This document shows, piece after piece, positions 25,292-38,994 of a stretch of 64,000 nucleotides of DNA (positions are counted from its first letter, which is position 1; the number at the start of each line of letters is the position of its first letter). A program made the position numbers and the translations under genes. Source of the stretch: Antitrichia curtipendula (taxonomy: Eukaryota; Streptophyta; Bryopsida; Hypnales; Leucodontaceae); assembly GCA_951230915.1 (NCBI GenBank), contig OX579637.1, positions 25,916,001-25,980,000 on the forward strand, in the 5' to 3' direction. The notes under the pieces are model-generated. The model had not been told where the DNA came from. It did not search any database and saw nothing but the letters and a program-made list of their open reading frames with translations.

Positions 25292-26892
25292 CTTGAGGGT
25301 GTTTACAACTTTTACAACTTTCTACAAGTCACTTTCAAAGTGGAATTCTATGACCGTAGACGTGGAGGCCACGAAACTACAGGTTCAGTTTAATTCCGAT
25401 TCTTTTATTATTCACGTGAAGGTGGATTCAATGCTACGCACAACTTAAATATTTTTGTGCATTCTAATACTTGAGGGTGTTTACAACTTTTACAACTTTC
25501 TACAAGTCACTTTCAAAGTGGAATTCTCTGACATTAGATGTGGAGGCCACGAAACTACAGGTTCAGTTTAATTCTGATTCTTTTATTATTCACGTGAGGG
25601 TGGATTCAATGCTACGCACAAAATAAATATTTTTCTGCATTCTAATACTTGAGGGTGTTTACAACTTTTACAACTTTCTACAAGTCACTTTCAAAGTGGA
25701 ATTCGATGACATTAGATGTGGAGGCCACGAAACTACAGGTTCAGTTTAATTCCGATTCTTTTATTATTCACGTGAAGGTGGATTCAATGCTACGCACAAA
25801 ATAAATATTCTCAAGCATATATATACTTGAGGGTGTCTACAACTTTTACAACTTTCTACAAGTCACTTTCAAAGTGGAATTCTATGACCGTAGACGTGGA
25901 GGCCACGAAACTACAGGTTCAGTTTAATTCCGATTCTTTTATTATTCACGTGAAGGTGGATTCAATGCTACGCACAACTTAAATATTTTTGTGCATTCTA
26001 ATACTTGAGGGTGTTTACAACTTTTACAACTTTCTACAAGTCACTTTCAAAGTGGAATTCTATGACATTAGATGTGGAGGCCCTGAAACTACAGGTTCGG
26101 TTTAATTCCGATTTTTTATTATTCACGTGAGGGTGGATTCAATGCTACGCACAAAATAAATATTCTCAAGCATATATATACTTGAGGGTGTTTACAACTT
26201 TTACAACTTTCTACAAGTCACTTTCAAAGTGGAATTCTATGACCGTAGACGTGGAGGCCACGAAACTACAGGTTCAGTTTAATTCCGATTCTTTTATTAT
26301 TCACGTGAAGGTGGATTCAATGCTACGCACAACTTAAATATTTTTGTGCATTCTAATACTTGAGGGTGTTTACAACTTTTACAACTTTCTACAAGTCACT
26401 TTCAAAGTGGAATTCTCTGACATTAGATGTGGAGGCCACGAAACTACAGGTTCAGTTTAATTCCGATTCTTTTATTATTCACGTGAGGGTGGATTCAATG
26501 CTACGCACAAAATAAATATTTTTGTGCATTCTAATACTTGAGGGTGTTTACAACTTTTACAACTTTCTACAAGTCACTTTCAAAGTGGAATTCTCTGACA
26601 TTAGATGTGGAGGCCACGAAACTACAGGTTCAGTTTAATTCCGATTCTTTTATTATTCACGTGAGGGTGGATTCAATGCTACGCACAAAATAAATATTTT
26701 TGTGCATTCTAATACTTGAGGGTGTTTACAACTTTTACAACTTTCTACAAGTCACTTTCAAAGTGGAATTCTCTGACATTAGATGTGGAGGCCACGAAAC
26801 TACAGGTTCAGTTTAATTCCGATTCTTTTATTATTCACGTGAAGGTGGATTCAATGCTACGCACAAAATAAATATTCTCACGCATATATATA
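25292..26892. repeat. 9-monomer higher-order repeat, copy 2 (1601 bp)
   Basis: All nine monomers correspond to 23691-25291, including the deletion copy and GTGTCTAC at about 25835. The order then changes: the next monomer (26893) keeps GACCG but has the CTCACGC tail, and a run of four GACCG copies leads to the third deletion copy. Confidence 0.88.
26004..26180. repeat. 177-bp deletion monomer 2
   Basis: It carries the same three linked markers as the copy at 24403 and lies 1601 bp after it, as expected from the 9-monomer repeat. Confidence 0.92.
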
Positions 26893-27426
26893 CTTGAGGG
26901 TGTTTACAACTTTTACAACTTTCTACAAGTCACTTTCAAAGTGGAATTCTATGACCGTAGACGTGGAGGCCACGAAACTACAGGTTCAGTTTAATTCCGA
27001 TTCTTTTATTATTCACGTGAAGGTGGATTCAATGCTACGCACAAAATAAATATTCTCACGCATATATATACTTGAGGGTGTTTACAACTTTTACAACTTT
27101 CTACAAGTCACTTTCAAAGTGGAATTCTATGACCGTAGACGTGGAGGCCACGAAACTACAGGTTCAGTTTAATTCCGATTCTTTTATTATTCACGTGAAG
27201 GTGGATTCAATGCTACGCACAAAATAAATATTCTCAAGCATATATATACTTGAGGGTGTTTACAACTTTTACAACTTTCTACAAGTCACTTTCAAAGTGG
27301 AATTCTATGACCGTAGACGTGGAGGCCACGAAACTACAGGTTCAGTTTAATTCCGATTCTTTTATTATTCACGTGAAGGTGGATTCAATGCTACGCACAA
27401 CTTAAATATTTTTGTGCATTCTAATA

Positions 27427-28136
27427 CTTGAGGGTGTTTACAACTTTTACAACTTTCTACAAGTCACTTTCAAAGTGGAATTCTATGACCGTAGACGTGG
27501 AGGCCACGAAACTACAGGTTCAGTTTAATTCCGATTCTTTTATTATTCACGTGAAGGTGGATTCAATGCTACGCACAACTTAAATATTTTTGTGCATTCT
27601 AATACTTGAGGGTGTTTACAACTTTTACAACTTTCTACAAGTCACTTTCAAAGTGGAATTCTATGACATTAGATGTGGAGGCCCTGAAACTACAGGTTCG
27701 GTTTAATTCCGATTTTTTATTATTCACGTGAGGGTGGATTCAATGCTACGCACAAAATAAATATTCTCAAGCATATATATACTTGAGGGTGTTTACAACT
27801 TTTACAACTTTCTACAAGTCACTTTCAAAGTGGAATTCTATGACCGTAGACGTGGAGGCCACGAAACTACAGGTTCAGTTTAATTCCGATTCTTTTATTA
27901 TTCACGTGAAGGTGGATTCAATGCTACGCACAACTTAAATATTTTTGTGCATTCTAATACTTGAGGGTGTTTACAACTTTTACAACTTTCTACAAGTCAC
28001 TTTCAAAGTGGAATTCTATGACATTAGATGTGGAGGCCCTGAAACTACAGGTTCGGTTTAATTCCGATTTTTTATTATTCACGTGAGGGTGGATTCAATG
28101 CTACGCACAAAATAAATATTCTCAAGCATATATATA
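27427..28136. repeat. 2-monomer (355 bp) tandem duplication carrying deletion monomers 3 and 4
   Basis: A GACCG copy followed by a 177-bp CCCTGAAAC copy (27605-27781) is repeated at once as 27782-28136, with its deletion copy at 27960-28136. The 355-bp spacing of the two deletion copies is two monomers minus one base. Confidence 0.88.
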
Positions 28137-30450
28137 CTTGAGGGTGTTTACAACTTTTACAACTTTCTACAAGTCACTTTCAAAGTGGAATTCTCTGACA
28201 TTAGATGTGGAGGCCACGAAACTACAGGTTCAGTTTAATTCTGATTCTTTTATTATTCACGTGAGGGTGGATTCAATGCTACGCACAAAATAAATATTTT
28301 TCTGCATTCTAATACTTGAGGGTGTTTACAACTTTTACAACTTTCTACAAGTCACTTTCAAAGTGGAATTCTCTGACATTAGATGTGGAGGCCACGAAAC
28401 TACAGGTTCAGTTTAATTCCGATTCTTTTATTGTTCACGTGAAGGTGGATTCAATGCTACGCACAAAATAAATATTCTCAAGCATATATATACTTGAGGG
28501 TGTCTACAACTTTTACAACTTTCTACAAGTCACTTTCAAAGTGGAATTCTATGACCGTAGACGTGGAGGCCACGAAACTACAGGTTCAGTTTAATTCCGA
28601 TTCTTTTATTATTCACGTGAAGGTGGATTCAATGCTACGCACAACTTAAATATTTTTGTGCATTCTAATACTTGAGGGTGTTTACAACTTTTACAACTTT
28701 CTACAAGTCACTTTCAAAGTGGAATTCTATGACCGTAGACGTGGAGGCCACGAAACTACAGGTTCAGTTTAATTCCGATTCTTTTATTATTCACGTGAAG
28801 GTGGATTCAATGCTACGCACAACTTAAATATTTTTGTGCATTCTAATACTTGAGGGTGTTTAGAACTTTTACAACTTTCTACAAGTCACTTTCAAAGTGG
28901 AATTCTATGGCATTAGATGTGGAGGCCACGAAACTACAGGGTCAGTTTAATTCTGATTCTTTTATTATTCACGTGAGGGTGGATTCAATGCTACGCACAA
29001 AATAAATATTTTTGTGCATTCTAATACTTGAGGGTGTTTACAACTTTTACAACTTTCTACAAGTCACTTTCAAAGTGGAATTCTATGGCATTAGATGTGG
29101 AGGCCACGAAACTACAGGTTCAGTTTAATTCCGATTCTTTTATTATTCACGTGAAGGTGGATTCAATGCTACGCACAACTTAAATATTTTTGTGCATTCT
29201 AATACTTGAGGGTGTTTACAACTTTTACCACTTTCTACAAGTCACTTTCAAAGTGGAATTCTCTGACATTAGATGTGGAGGCCACGAAACTACAGGTTCA
29301 GTTTAATTCCGATTCTTTTATTATTCACGTGAGGGTGGATTCAATGCTACGCACAAAATAAATATTTTTGTGCATTCTAATACTTGAGGGTGTTTACAAC
29401 TTTTACAACTTTCTACAAGTCACTTTCAAAGTGGAATTCTATGACATTAGATGTGGAGGCCACGAAACTACAGGTTCAGTTTAATTCCGATTCTTTTATT
29501 ATTCACGTGAAGGTGGATTCAATGCTACGCACAACTTAAATATTCTCACGCATATATATACTTGAGGGTGTTTACAACTTTTACAACTTTCTACAAGTCA
29601 CTTTCAAAGTGGAATTCTATGACCGTAGACGTGGAGGCCACGAAACTACAGGTTCAGTTTAATTCCGATTCTTTTATTATTCACGTGAAGGTGGATTCAA
29701 TGCTACGCACAAAATAAATATTCTCACGCATATATATACTTGAGGGTGTTTACAACTTTTACAACTTTCTACAAGTCACTTTCAAAGTGGAATTCTATGA
29801 CCGTAGACGTGGAGGCCACGAAACTACAGGTTCAGTTTAATTCCGATTCTTTTATTATTCACGTGAAGGTGGATTCAATGCTACGCACAAAATAAATATT
29901 CTCAAGCATATATATACTTGAGGGTGTTTACAACTTTTACAACTTTCTACAAGTCACTTTCAAAGTGGAATTCTATGACCGTAGACGTGGAGGCCACGAA
30001 ACTACAGGTTCAGTTTAATTCCGATTCTTTTATTATTCACGTGAAGGTGGATTCAATGCTACGCACAACTTAAATATTTTTGTGCATTCTAATACTTGAG
30101 GGTGTTTACAACTTTTACAACTTTCTACAAGTCACTTTCAAAGTGGAATTCTATGACCGTAGACGTGGAGGCCACGAAACTACAGGTTCAGTTTAATTCC
30201 GATTCTTTTATTATTCACGTGAAGGTGGATTCAATGCTACGCACAACTTAAATATTTTTGTGCATTCTAATACTTGAGGGTGTTTACAACTTTTACAACT
30301 TTCTACAAGTCACTTTCAAAGTGGAATTCTCTGACATTAGATGTGGAGGCCACGAAACTACAGGTTCAGTTTAATTCTGATTCTTTTATTATTCACGTGA
30401 GGGTGGATTCAATGCTACGCACAAAATAAATATTTTTGTGCATTCTAATA
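28137..30450. repeat. 13-monomer tandem duplication, copy 1 (2314 bp)
   Basis: Thirteen monomers are repeated at 30451-32764 with every rare marker in place: ATTGTTCACG (base 28433), GTGTCTAC, TTTAGAAC (28863), TTTTACCAC near 29228, and a mixed tail CACAACTTAAATATTCTCAC near 29530. I found no difference between the two copies by eye. Confidence 0.9.
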
Positions 30451-32764
30451 CTTGAGGGTGTTTACAACTTTTACAACTTTCTACAAGTCACTTTCAAAGT
30501 GGAATTCTCTGACATTAGATGTGGAGGCCACGAAACTACAGGTTCAGTTTAATTCTGATTCTTTTATTATTCACGTGAGGGTGGATTCAATGCTACGCAC
30601 AAAATAAATATTTTTCTGCATTCTAATACTTGAGGGTGTTTACAACTTTTACAACTTTCTACAAGTCACTTTCAAAGTGGAATTCTCTGACATTAGATGT
30701 GGAGGCCACGAAACTACAGGTTCAGTTTAATTCCGATTCTTTTATTGTTCACGTGAAGGTGGATTCAATGCTACGCACAAAATAAATATTCTCAAGCATA
30801 TATATACTTGAGGGTGTCTACAACTTTTACAACTTTCTACAAGTCACTTTCAAAGTGGAATTCTATGACCGTAGACGTGGAGGCCACGAAACTACAGGTT
30901 CAGTTTAATTCCGATTCTTTTATTATTCACGTGAAGGTGGATTCAATGCTACGCACAACTTAAATATTTTTGTGCATTCTAATACTTGAGGGTGTTTACA
31001 ACTTTTACAACTTTCTACAAGTCACTTTCAAAGTGGAATTCTATGACCGTAGACGTGGAGGCCACGAAACTACAGGTTCAGTTTAATTCCGATTCTTTTA
31101 TTATTCACGTGAAGGTGGATTCAATGCTACGCACAACTTAAATATTTTTGTGCATTCTAATACTTGAGGGTGTTTAGAACTTTTACAACTTTCTACAAGT
31201 CACTTTCAAAGTGGAATTCTATGGCATTAGATGTGGAGGCCACGAAACTACAGGGTCAGTTTAATTCTGATTCTTTTATTATTCACGTGAGGGTGGATTC
31301 AATGCTACGCACAAAATAAATATTTTTGTGCATTCTAATACTTGAGGGTGTTTACAACTTTTACAACTTTCTACAAGTCACTTTCAAAGTGGAATTCTAT
31401 GGCATTAGATGTGGAGGCCACGAAACTACAGGTTCAGTTTAATTCCGATTCTTTTATTATTCACGTGAAGGTGGATTCAATGCTACGCACAACTTAAATA
31501 TTTTTGTGCATTCTAATACTTGAGGGTGTTTACAACTTTTACCACTTTCTACAAGTCACTTTCAAAGTGGAATTCTCTGACATTAGATGTGGAGGCCACG
31601 AAACTACAGGTTCAGTTTAATTCCGATTCTTTTATTATTCACGTGAGGGTGGATTCAATGCTACGCACAAAATAAATATTTTTGTGCATTCTAATACTTG
31701 AGGGTGTTTACAACTTTTACAACTTTCTACAAGTCACTTTCAAAGTGGAATTCTATGACATTAGATGTGGAGGCCACGAAACTACAGGTTCAGTTTAATT
31801 CCGATTCTTTTATTATTCACGTGAAGGTGGATTCAATGCTACGCACAACTTAAATATTCTCACGCATATATATACTTGAGGGTGTTTACAACTTTTACAA
31901 CTTTCTACAAGTCACTTTCAAAGTGGAATTCTATGACCGTAGACGTGGAGGCCACGAAACTACAGGTTCAGTTTAATTCCGATTCTTTTATTATTCACGT
32001 GAAGGTGGATTCAATGCTACGCACAAAATAAATATTCTCACGCATATATATACTTGAGGGTGTTTACAACTTTTACAACTTTCTACAAGTCACTTTCAAA
32101 GTGGAATTCTATGACCGTAGACGTGGAGGCCACGAAACTACAGGTTCAGTTTAATTCCGATTCTTTTATTATTCACGTGAAGGTGGATTCAATGCTACGC
32201 ACAAAATAAATATTCTCAAGCATATATATACTTGAGGGTGTTTACAACTTTTACAACTTTCTACAAGTCACTTTCAAAGTGGAATTCTATGACCGTAGAC
32301 GTGGAGGCCACGAAACTACAGGTTCAGTTTAATTCCGATTCTTTTATTATTCACGTGAAGGTGGATTCAATGCTACGCACAACTTAAATATTTTTGTGCA
32401 TTCTAATACTTGAGGGTGTTTACAACTTTTACAACTTTCTACAAGTCACTTTCAAAGTGGAATTCTATGACCGTAGACGTGGAGGCCACGAAACTACAGG
32501 TTCAGTTTAATTCCGATTCTTTTATTATTCACGTGAAGGTGGATTCAATGCTACGCACAACTTAAATATTTTTGTGCATTCTAATACTTGAGGGTGTTTA
32601 CAACTTTTACAACTTTCTACAAGTCACTTTCAAAGTGGAATTCTCTGACATTAGATGTGGAGGCCACGAAACTACAGGTTCAGTTTAATTCTGATTCTTT
32701 TATTATTCACGTGAGGGTGGATTCAATGCTACGCACAAAATAAATATTTTTGTGCATTCTAATA
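30451..32764. repeat. 13-monomer tandem duplication, copy 2 (2314 bp)
   Basis: Apparently identical partner of 28137-30450. The equivalent markers fall exactly 2314 bp downstream (for example 30747, 31177 and about 31542). Confidence 0.9.
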
Positions 32765-34010
32765 CTTGAGGGTGTTTACAACTTTTACAACTTTCTACAA
32801 GTCACTTTCAAAGTGGAATTCTCTGACATTAGATGTGGAGGCCACGAAACTACAGGTTCAGTTTAATTCCGATTCTTTTATTATTCACGTGAAGGTGGAT
32901 TCAATGCTACGCACAAAATAAATATTCTCAAGCATATATATACTTGAGGGTGTCTACAACTTTTACAACTTTCTACAAGTCACTTTCAAAGTGGAATTCT
33001 ATGACCGTAGACGTGGAGGCCACGAAACTACAGGTTCAGTTTAATTCCGATTCTTTTATTATTCACGTGAAGGTGGATTCAATGCTACGCACAACTTAAA
33101 TATTTTTGTGCATTCTAATACTTGAGGGTGTTTACAACTTTTACAACTTTCTACAAGTCACTTTCAAAGTGGAATTCTATGACCGTAGACGTGGAGGCCA
33201 CGAAACTACAGGTTCAGTTTAATTCCGATTCTTTTATTATTCACGTGAAGGTGGATTCAATGCTACGCACAACTTAAATATTTTTGTGCATTCTAATACT
33301 TGAGGGTGTTTAGAACTTTTACAACTTTCTACAAGTCACTTTCAAAGTGGAATTCTATGGCATTAGATGTGGAGGCCACGAAACTACAGGGTCAGTTTAA
33401 TTCTGATTCTTTTATTATTCACGTGAGGGTGGATTCAATGCTACGCACAAAATAAATATTTTTGTGCATTCTAATACTTGAGGGTGTTTACAACTTTTAC
33501 AACTTTCTACAAGTCACTTTCAAAGTGGAATTCTATGGCATTAGATGTGGAGGCCACGAAACTACAGGTTCAGTTTAATTCCGATTCTTTTATTATTCAC
33601 GTGAAGGTGGATTCAATGCTACGCACAACTTAAATATTTTTGTGCATTCTAATACTTGAGGGTGTTTACAACTTTTACAACTTTCTACAAGTCACTTTCA
33701 AAGTGGAATTCTCTGACATTAGATGTGGAGGCCACGAAACTACAGGTTCAGTTTAATTCCGATTCTTTTATTATTCACGTGAGGGTGGATTCAATGCTAC
33801 GCACAAAATAAATATTTTTGTGCATTCTAATACTTGAGGGTGTTTACAACTTTTACAACTTTCTACAAGTCACTTTCAAAGTGGAATTCTATGACATTAG
33901 ATGTGGAGGCCACGAAACTACAGGTTCAGTTTAATTCCGATTCTTTTATTATTCACGTGAAGGTGGATTCAATGCTACGCACAAAATAAATATTCTCACG
34001 CATATATATA
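32765..34010. repeat. Partial third turn of the 13-mer, one monomer short
   Basis: The order continues with TCTGAC, GTGTCTAC/GACCG, GACCG, TTTAGAAC/TATGGC, TATGGC, TCTGAC and TATGAC copies, but the first monomer of the unit is missing, so the TTTAGAAC copies at 31177 and 33313 are 12 rather than 13 monomers apart. The private ATTGTT, ACCAC and mixed-tail changes are absent here. This suggests the two complete copies arose from a diverged neighbour. Confidence 0.8.
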
Positions 34011-37000
34011 CTTGAGGGTGTTTACAACTTTTACAACTTTCTACAAGTCACTTTCAAAGTGGAATTCTATGACCGTAGACGTGGAGGCCACGAAACTACA
34101 GGTTCAGTTTAATTCCGATTCTTTTATTATTCACGTGAAGGTGGATTCAATGCTACGCACAACTTAAATATTTTTGTGCATTCTAATACTTGAGGGTGTT
34201 TACAACTTTTACAACTTTCTACAAGTCACTTTCAAAGTGGAATTCTATGACCGTAGACGTGGAGGCCACGAAACTACAGGTTCAGTTTAATTCCGATTCT
34301 TTTATTATTCACGTGAAGGTGGATTCAATGCTACGCACAACTTAAATATTTTTGTGCATTCTAATACTTGAGGGTGTTTACAACTTTTACAACTTTCTAC
34401 AAGTCACTTTCAAAGTGGAATTCTCTGACATTAGATGTGGAGGCCACGAAACTACAGGTTCAGTTTAATTCCGATTCTTTTATTATTCACGTGAGGGTGG
34501 ATTCAATGCTACGCACAAAATAAATATTTTTGTGCATTCTAATACTTGAGGGTGTTTACAACTTTTACAACTTTCTACAAGTCACTTTCAAAGTGGAATT
34601 CTATGACATTAGATGTGGAGGCCACGAAACTACAGGTTCAGTTTAATTCCGATTCTTTTATTATTCACGTGAAGGTGGATTCAATGCTACGCACAAAATA
34701 AATATTTTTGTGCATTCTAATACTTGAGGGTGTTTACAACTTTTACAACTTTCTACAAGTCACTTTCAAAGTGGAATTCTATGACCGTAGACGTGGAGGC
34801 CACGAAACTACAGGTTCAGTTTAATTCCGATTCTTTTATTATTCACGTGAAGGTGGATTCAATGCTACGCACAACTTAAATATTTTTGTGCATTCTAATA
34901 CTTGAGGGTGTTTACAACTTTTACAACTTTCTACAAGTCACTTTCAAAGTGGAATTCTCTGACATTAGATGTGGAGGCCACGAAACTACAGGTTCAGTTT
35001 AATTCCGATTCTTTTATTATTCACGTGAAGGTGGATTCAATGCTACGCACAACTTAAATATTTTTGTGCATTCTAATACTTGAGGGTGTTTACAACTTTT
35101 ACAACTTTCTACAAGTCACTTTCAAAGTGGAATTCTATGACCGTAGACGTGGAGGCCACGAAACTACAGGTTCAGTTTAATTCCGATTCTTTTATTATTC
35201 ACGTGAGGGTGGATTCAATGCTACGCACAAAATAAATATTTTTGTGCATTCTAATACTTGAGGGTGTTTAGAACTTTTACAACTTTCTACAAGTCACTTT
35301 CAAAGTGGAATTCTATGGCATTAGATGTGGAGGCCATGAAACTACAGGGTCAGTTTAATTCCGATTCTTTTATTATTCACGTGAGGATGGATTCAATGCT
35401 ACGCACAACTTAAATATTTTTGTGCATTCTAATACTTGAGGGTGTTTAGAACTTTTACAACTTTCTACAAGTCACTTTCAAAGTGGAATTCTATGGCATT
35501 AGATGTGGAGGCCACGAAACTACAGGGTCAGATTAATTCTGATTCTTTTATTATTCACGTGAGGGTGGATTCAATGCTACGCACAAAATAAATATTTTTG
35601 TGCATTCTAATACTTGAGGGTGTTTACAACTTTTACAACTTTCTACAAGTCACTTTCAAAGTGGAATTCTATGACCGTAGACGTGGAGGCCACGAAACTA
35701 CAGGTTCAGTTTAATTCCGATTCTTTTATTATTCACGTGAAGGTGGCTTCAATGCTACGCACAACTTAAATATTCTCAAGCATATATATACTTGAGGGTG
35801 TTTACAACTTTTACAACTTTCTACAAGTCACTTTCAAAGTGGAATTCTATGACCGTAGACGTGGAGGCCACGAAACTACAGGTTCAGTTTAATTCCGATT
35901 CTTTTATTATTCACGTGAAGGTGGATTCAATGCTACGCACAACTTAAATATTTTTGTGCATTCTAATACTTGAGGGTGTTTACAACTTTTACAACTTTCT
36001 ACAAGTCACTTTCAAAGTGGAATTCTATGACCGTAGACGTGGAGGCCACGAAACTACAGGTTCAGTTTAATTCCGATTCTTTTATTATTCACGTGAAGGT
36101 GGATTCAATGCTACGCACAACTTAAATATTTTTGTGCATTCTAATACTTGAGGGTGTTTACAACTTTTACAACTTTCTACAAGTCACTTTCAAAGTGGAA
36201 TTCTCTGACATTAGATGTGGAGGCCACGAAACTACAGGTTCAGTTTAATTCCGATTCTTTTATTATTCACGTGAAGGTGGATTCAATGCTACGCACAACT
36301 TAAATATTTTTGTGCATTCTAATACTTGAGGGTGTTTACAACTTTTACAACTTTCTACAAGTCACTTTCAAAGTGGAATTCTATGACCGTAGACGTGGAG
36401 GCCACGAAACTACAGGTTCAGTTTAATTCCGATTCTTTTATTATTCACGTGAAGGTGGATTCAATGCTACGCACAACTTAAATATTTTTGTGCATTCTAA
36501 TACTTGAGGGTGTTTACAACTTTTACAACTTTCTACAAGTCACTTTCAAAGTGGAATTCTATGACCGTAGACGTGGAGGCCACGAAACTACAGGTTCAGT
36601 TTAATTCCGATTCTTTTATTATTCACGTGAAGGTGGATTCAATGCTACGCACAACTTAAATATTTTTGTGCATTCTAATACTTGAGGGTGTTTACAACTT
36701 TTACAACTTTCTACAAGTCACTTTCAAAGTGGAATTCTATGACCGTAGACGTGGAGGCCACGAAACTACAGGTTCAGTTTAATTCCGATTCTTTTATTAT
36801 TCACGTGAGGATGGATTCAATGCTACGCACAACTTAAATATTTTTGTGCATTCTAATACTTGAGGGTGTTTAGAACTTTTACAACTTTCTACAAGTCACT
36901 TTCAAAGTGGAATTCTATGGCATTAGATGTGGAGGCCACGAAACTACAGGGTCAGTTTAATTCTGATTCTTTTATTATTCACGTGAGGGTGGATTCAATG

Positions 37001-37926
37001 CTACGCACAAAATAAATATTTTTGTGCATTCTAATACTTGAGGGTGTTTACAACTTTTACAACTTTCTACAAGTCACTTTCAAAGTGGAATTCTATGACC
37101 GTAGACGTGGAGGCCACGAAACTACAGGTTCAGTTTAATTCCGATTCTTTTATTATTCACGTGAAGGTGGATTCAATGCTACGCACAACTTAAATATTTT
37201 TGTGCATTCTAATACTTGAGGGTGTTTACAACTTTTACAACTTTCTACAAGTCACTTTCAAAGTGGAATTCTATGACATTAGATGTGGAGGCCACGAAAC
37301 TACAGGTTCAGTTTAATTCCGATTCTTTTATTATTCACGTGAAGGTGGATTCAATGCTACGCACAAAATAAATATTCTCACGCATATATATACTTGAGGG
37401 TGTTTACAACTTTTACAACTTTCTACAAGTCACTTTCAAAGTGGAATTCTATGACCGTAGACGTGGAGGCCACGAAACTACAGGTTCAGTTTAATTCCGA
37501 TTCTTTTATTATTCACGTGAAGGTGGATTCAATGCTACGCACAACTTAAATATTTTTGTGCATTCTAATACTTGAGGGTGTTTACAACTTTTACAACTTT
37601 CTACAAGTCACTTTCAAAGTGGAATTCTATGACCGTAGACGTGGAGGCCACGAAACTACAGGTTCAGTTTAATTCCGATTCTTTTATTATTCACGTGAAG
37701 GTGGATTCAATGCTACGCACAACTTAAATATTTTTGTGCATTCTAATACTTGAGGGTGTTTACAACTTTTACAACTTTCTACAAGTCACTTTCAAAGTGG
37801 AATTCTCTGACATTAGATGTGGAGGCCACGAAACTACAGGTTCAGTTTAATTCCGATTCTTTTATTATTCACGTGAAGGTGGATTCAATGCTACGCACAA
37901 CTTAAATATTTTTGTGCATTCTAATA

Positions 37927-38994
37927 CTTGAGGGTGTTTACAACTTTTACAACTTTCTACAAGTCACTTTCAAAGTGGAATTCTATGACCGTAGACGTGG
38001 AGGCCACGAAACTACAGGTTCAGTTTAATTCCGATTCTTTTATTATTCACGTGAGGGTGGATTCAATGCTACGCACAAAATAAATATTTTTGTGCATTCT
38101 AATACTTGAGGGTGTTTAGAACTTTTACAACTTTCTACAAGTCACTTTCAAAGTGGAATTCTATGGCATTAGATGTGGAGGCCATGAAACTACAGGGTCA
38201 GTTTAATTCCGATTCTTTTATTATTCACGTGAGGATGGATTCAATGCTACGTACAACTTAAATATTTTTGTGCATTCTAATACTTGAGGGTGTTTAGAAC
38301 TTTTACAACTTTCTACAAGTCACTTTCAAAGTGGAATTCTATGGCATTAGATGTGGAGGCCACGAAACTACAGGGTCAGATTAATTCTGATTCTTTTATT
38401 ATTCACGTGAGGGTGGATTCAATGCTACGCACAAAATAAATATTTTTGTGCATTCTAATACTTGAGGGTGTTTACAACTTTTACAACTTTCTACAAGTCA
38501 CTTTCAAAGTGGAATTCTATGACCGTAGACGTGGAGGCCACGAAACTACAGGTTCAGTTTAATTCCGATTCTTTTATTATTCACGTGAGGGTGGATTCAA
38601 TGCTACGCACAAAATAAATATTTTTGTGCATTCTAATACTTGAGGGTGTTTAGAACTTTTACAACTTTCTACAAGTCACTTTCAAAGTGGAATTCTATGG
38701 CATTAGATGTGGAGGCCATGAAACTACAGGGTCAGTTTAATTCCGATTCTTTTATTATTCACGTGAGGATGGATTCAATGCTACGCACAACTTAAATATT
38801 TTTGTGCATTCTAATACTTGAGGGTGTTTAGAACTTTTACAACTTTCTACAAGTCACTTTCAAAGTGGAATTCTATGGCATTAGATGTGGAGGCCACGAA
38901 ACTACAGGGTCAGATTAATTCTGATTCTTTTATTATTCACGTGAGGGTGGATTCAATGCTACGCACAAAATAAATATTTTTGTGCATTCTAATA
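37927..38994. repeat. 3-monomer (534 bp) tandem duplication
   Basis: GACCG/GAGGG, then two TTTAGAAC copies (CCATGAAAC with GAGGATGG; GGGTCAGATT), occur at 37927-38460 and again at 38461-38994. Only the first turn has ACGTACAAC near 38251. Confidence 0.87.
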
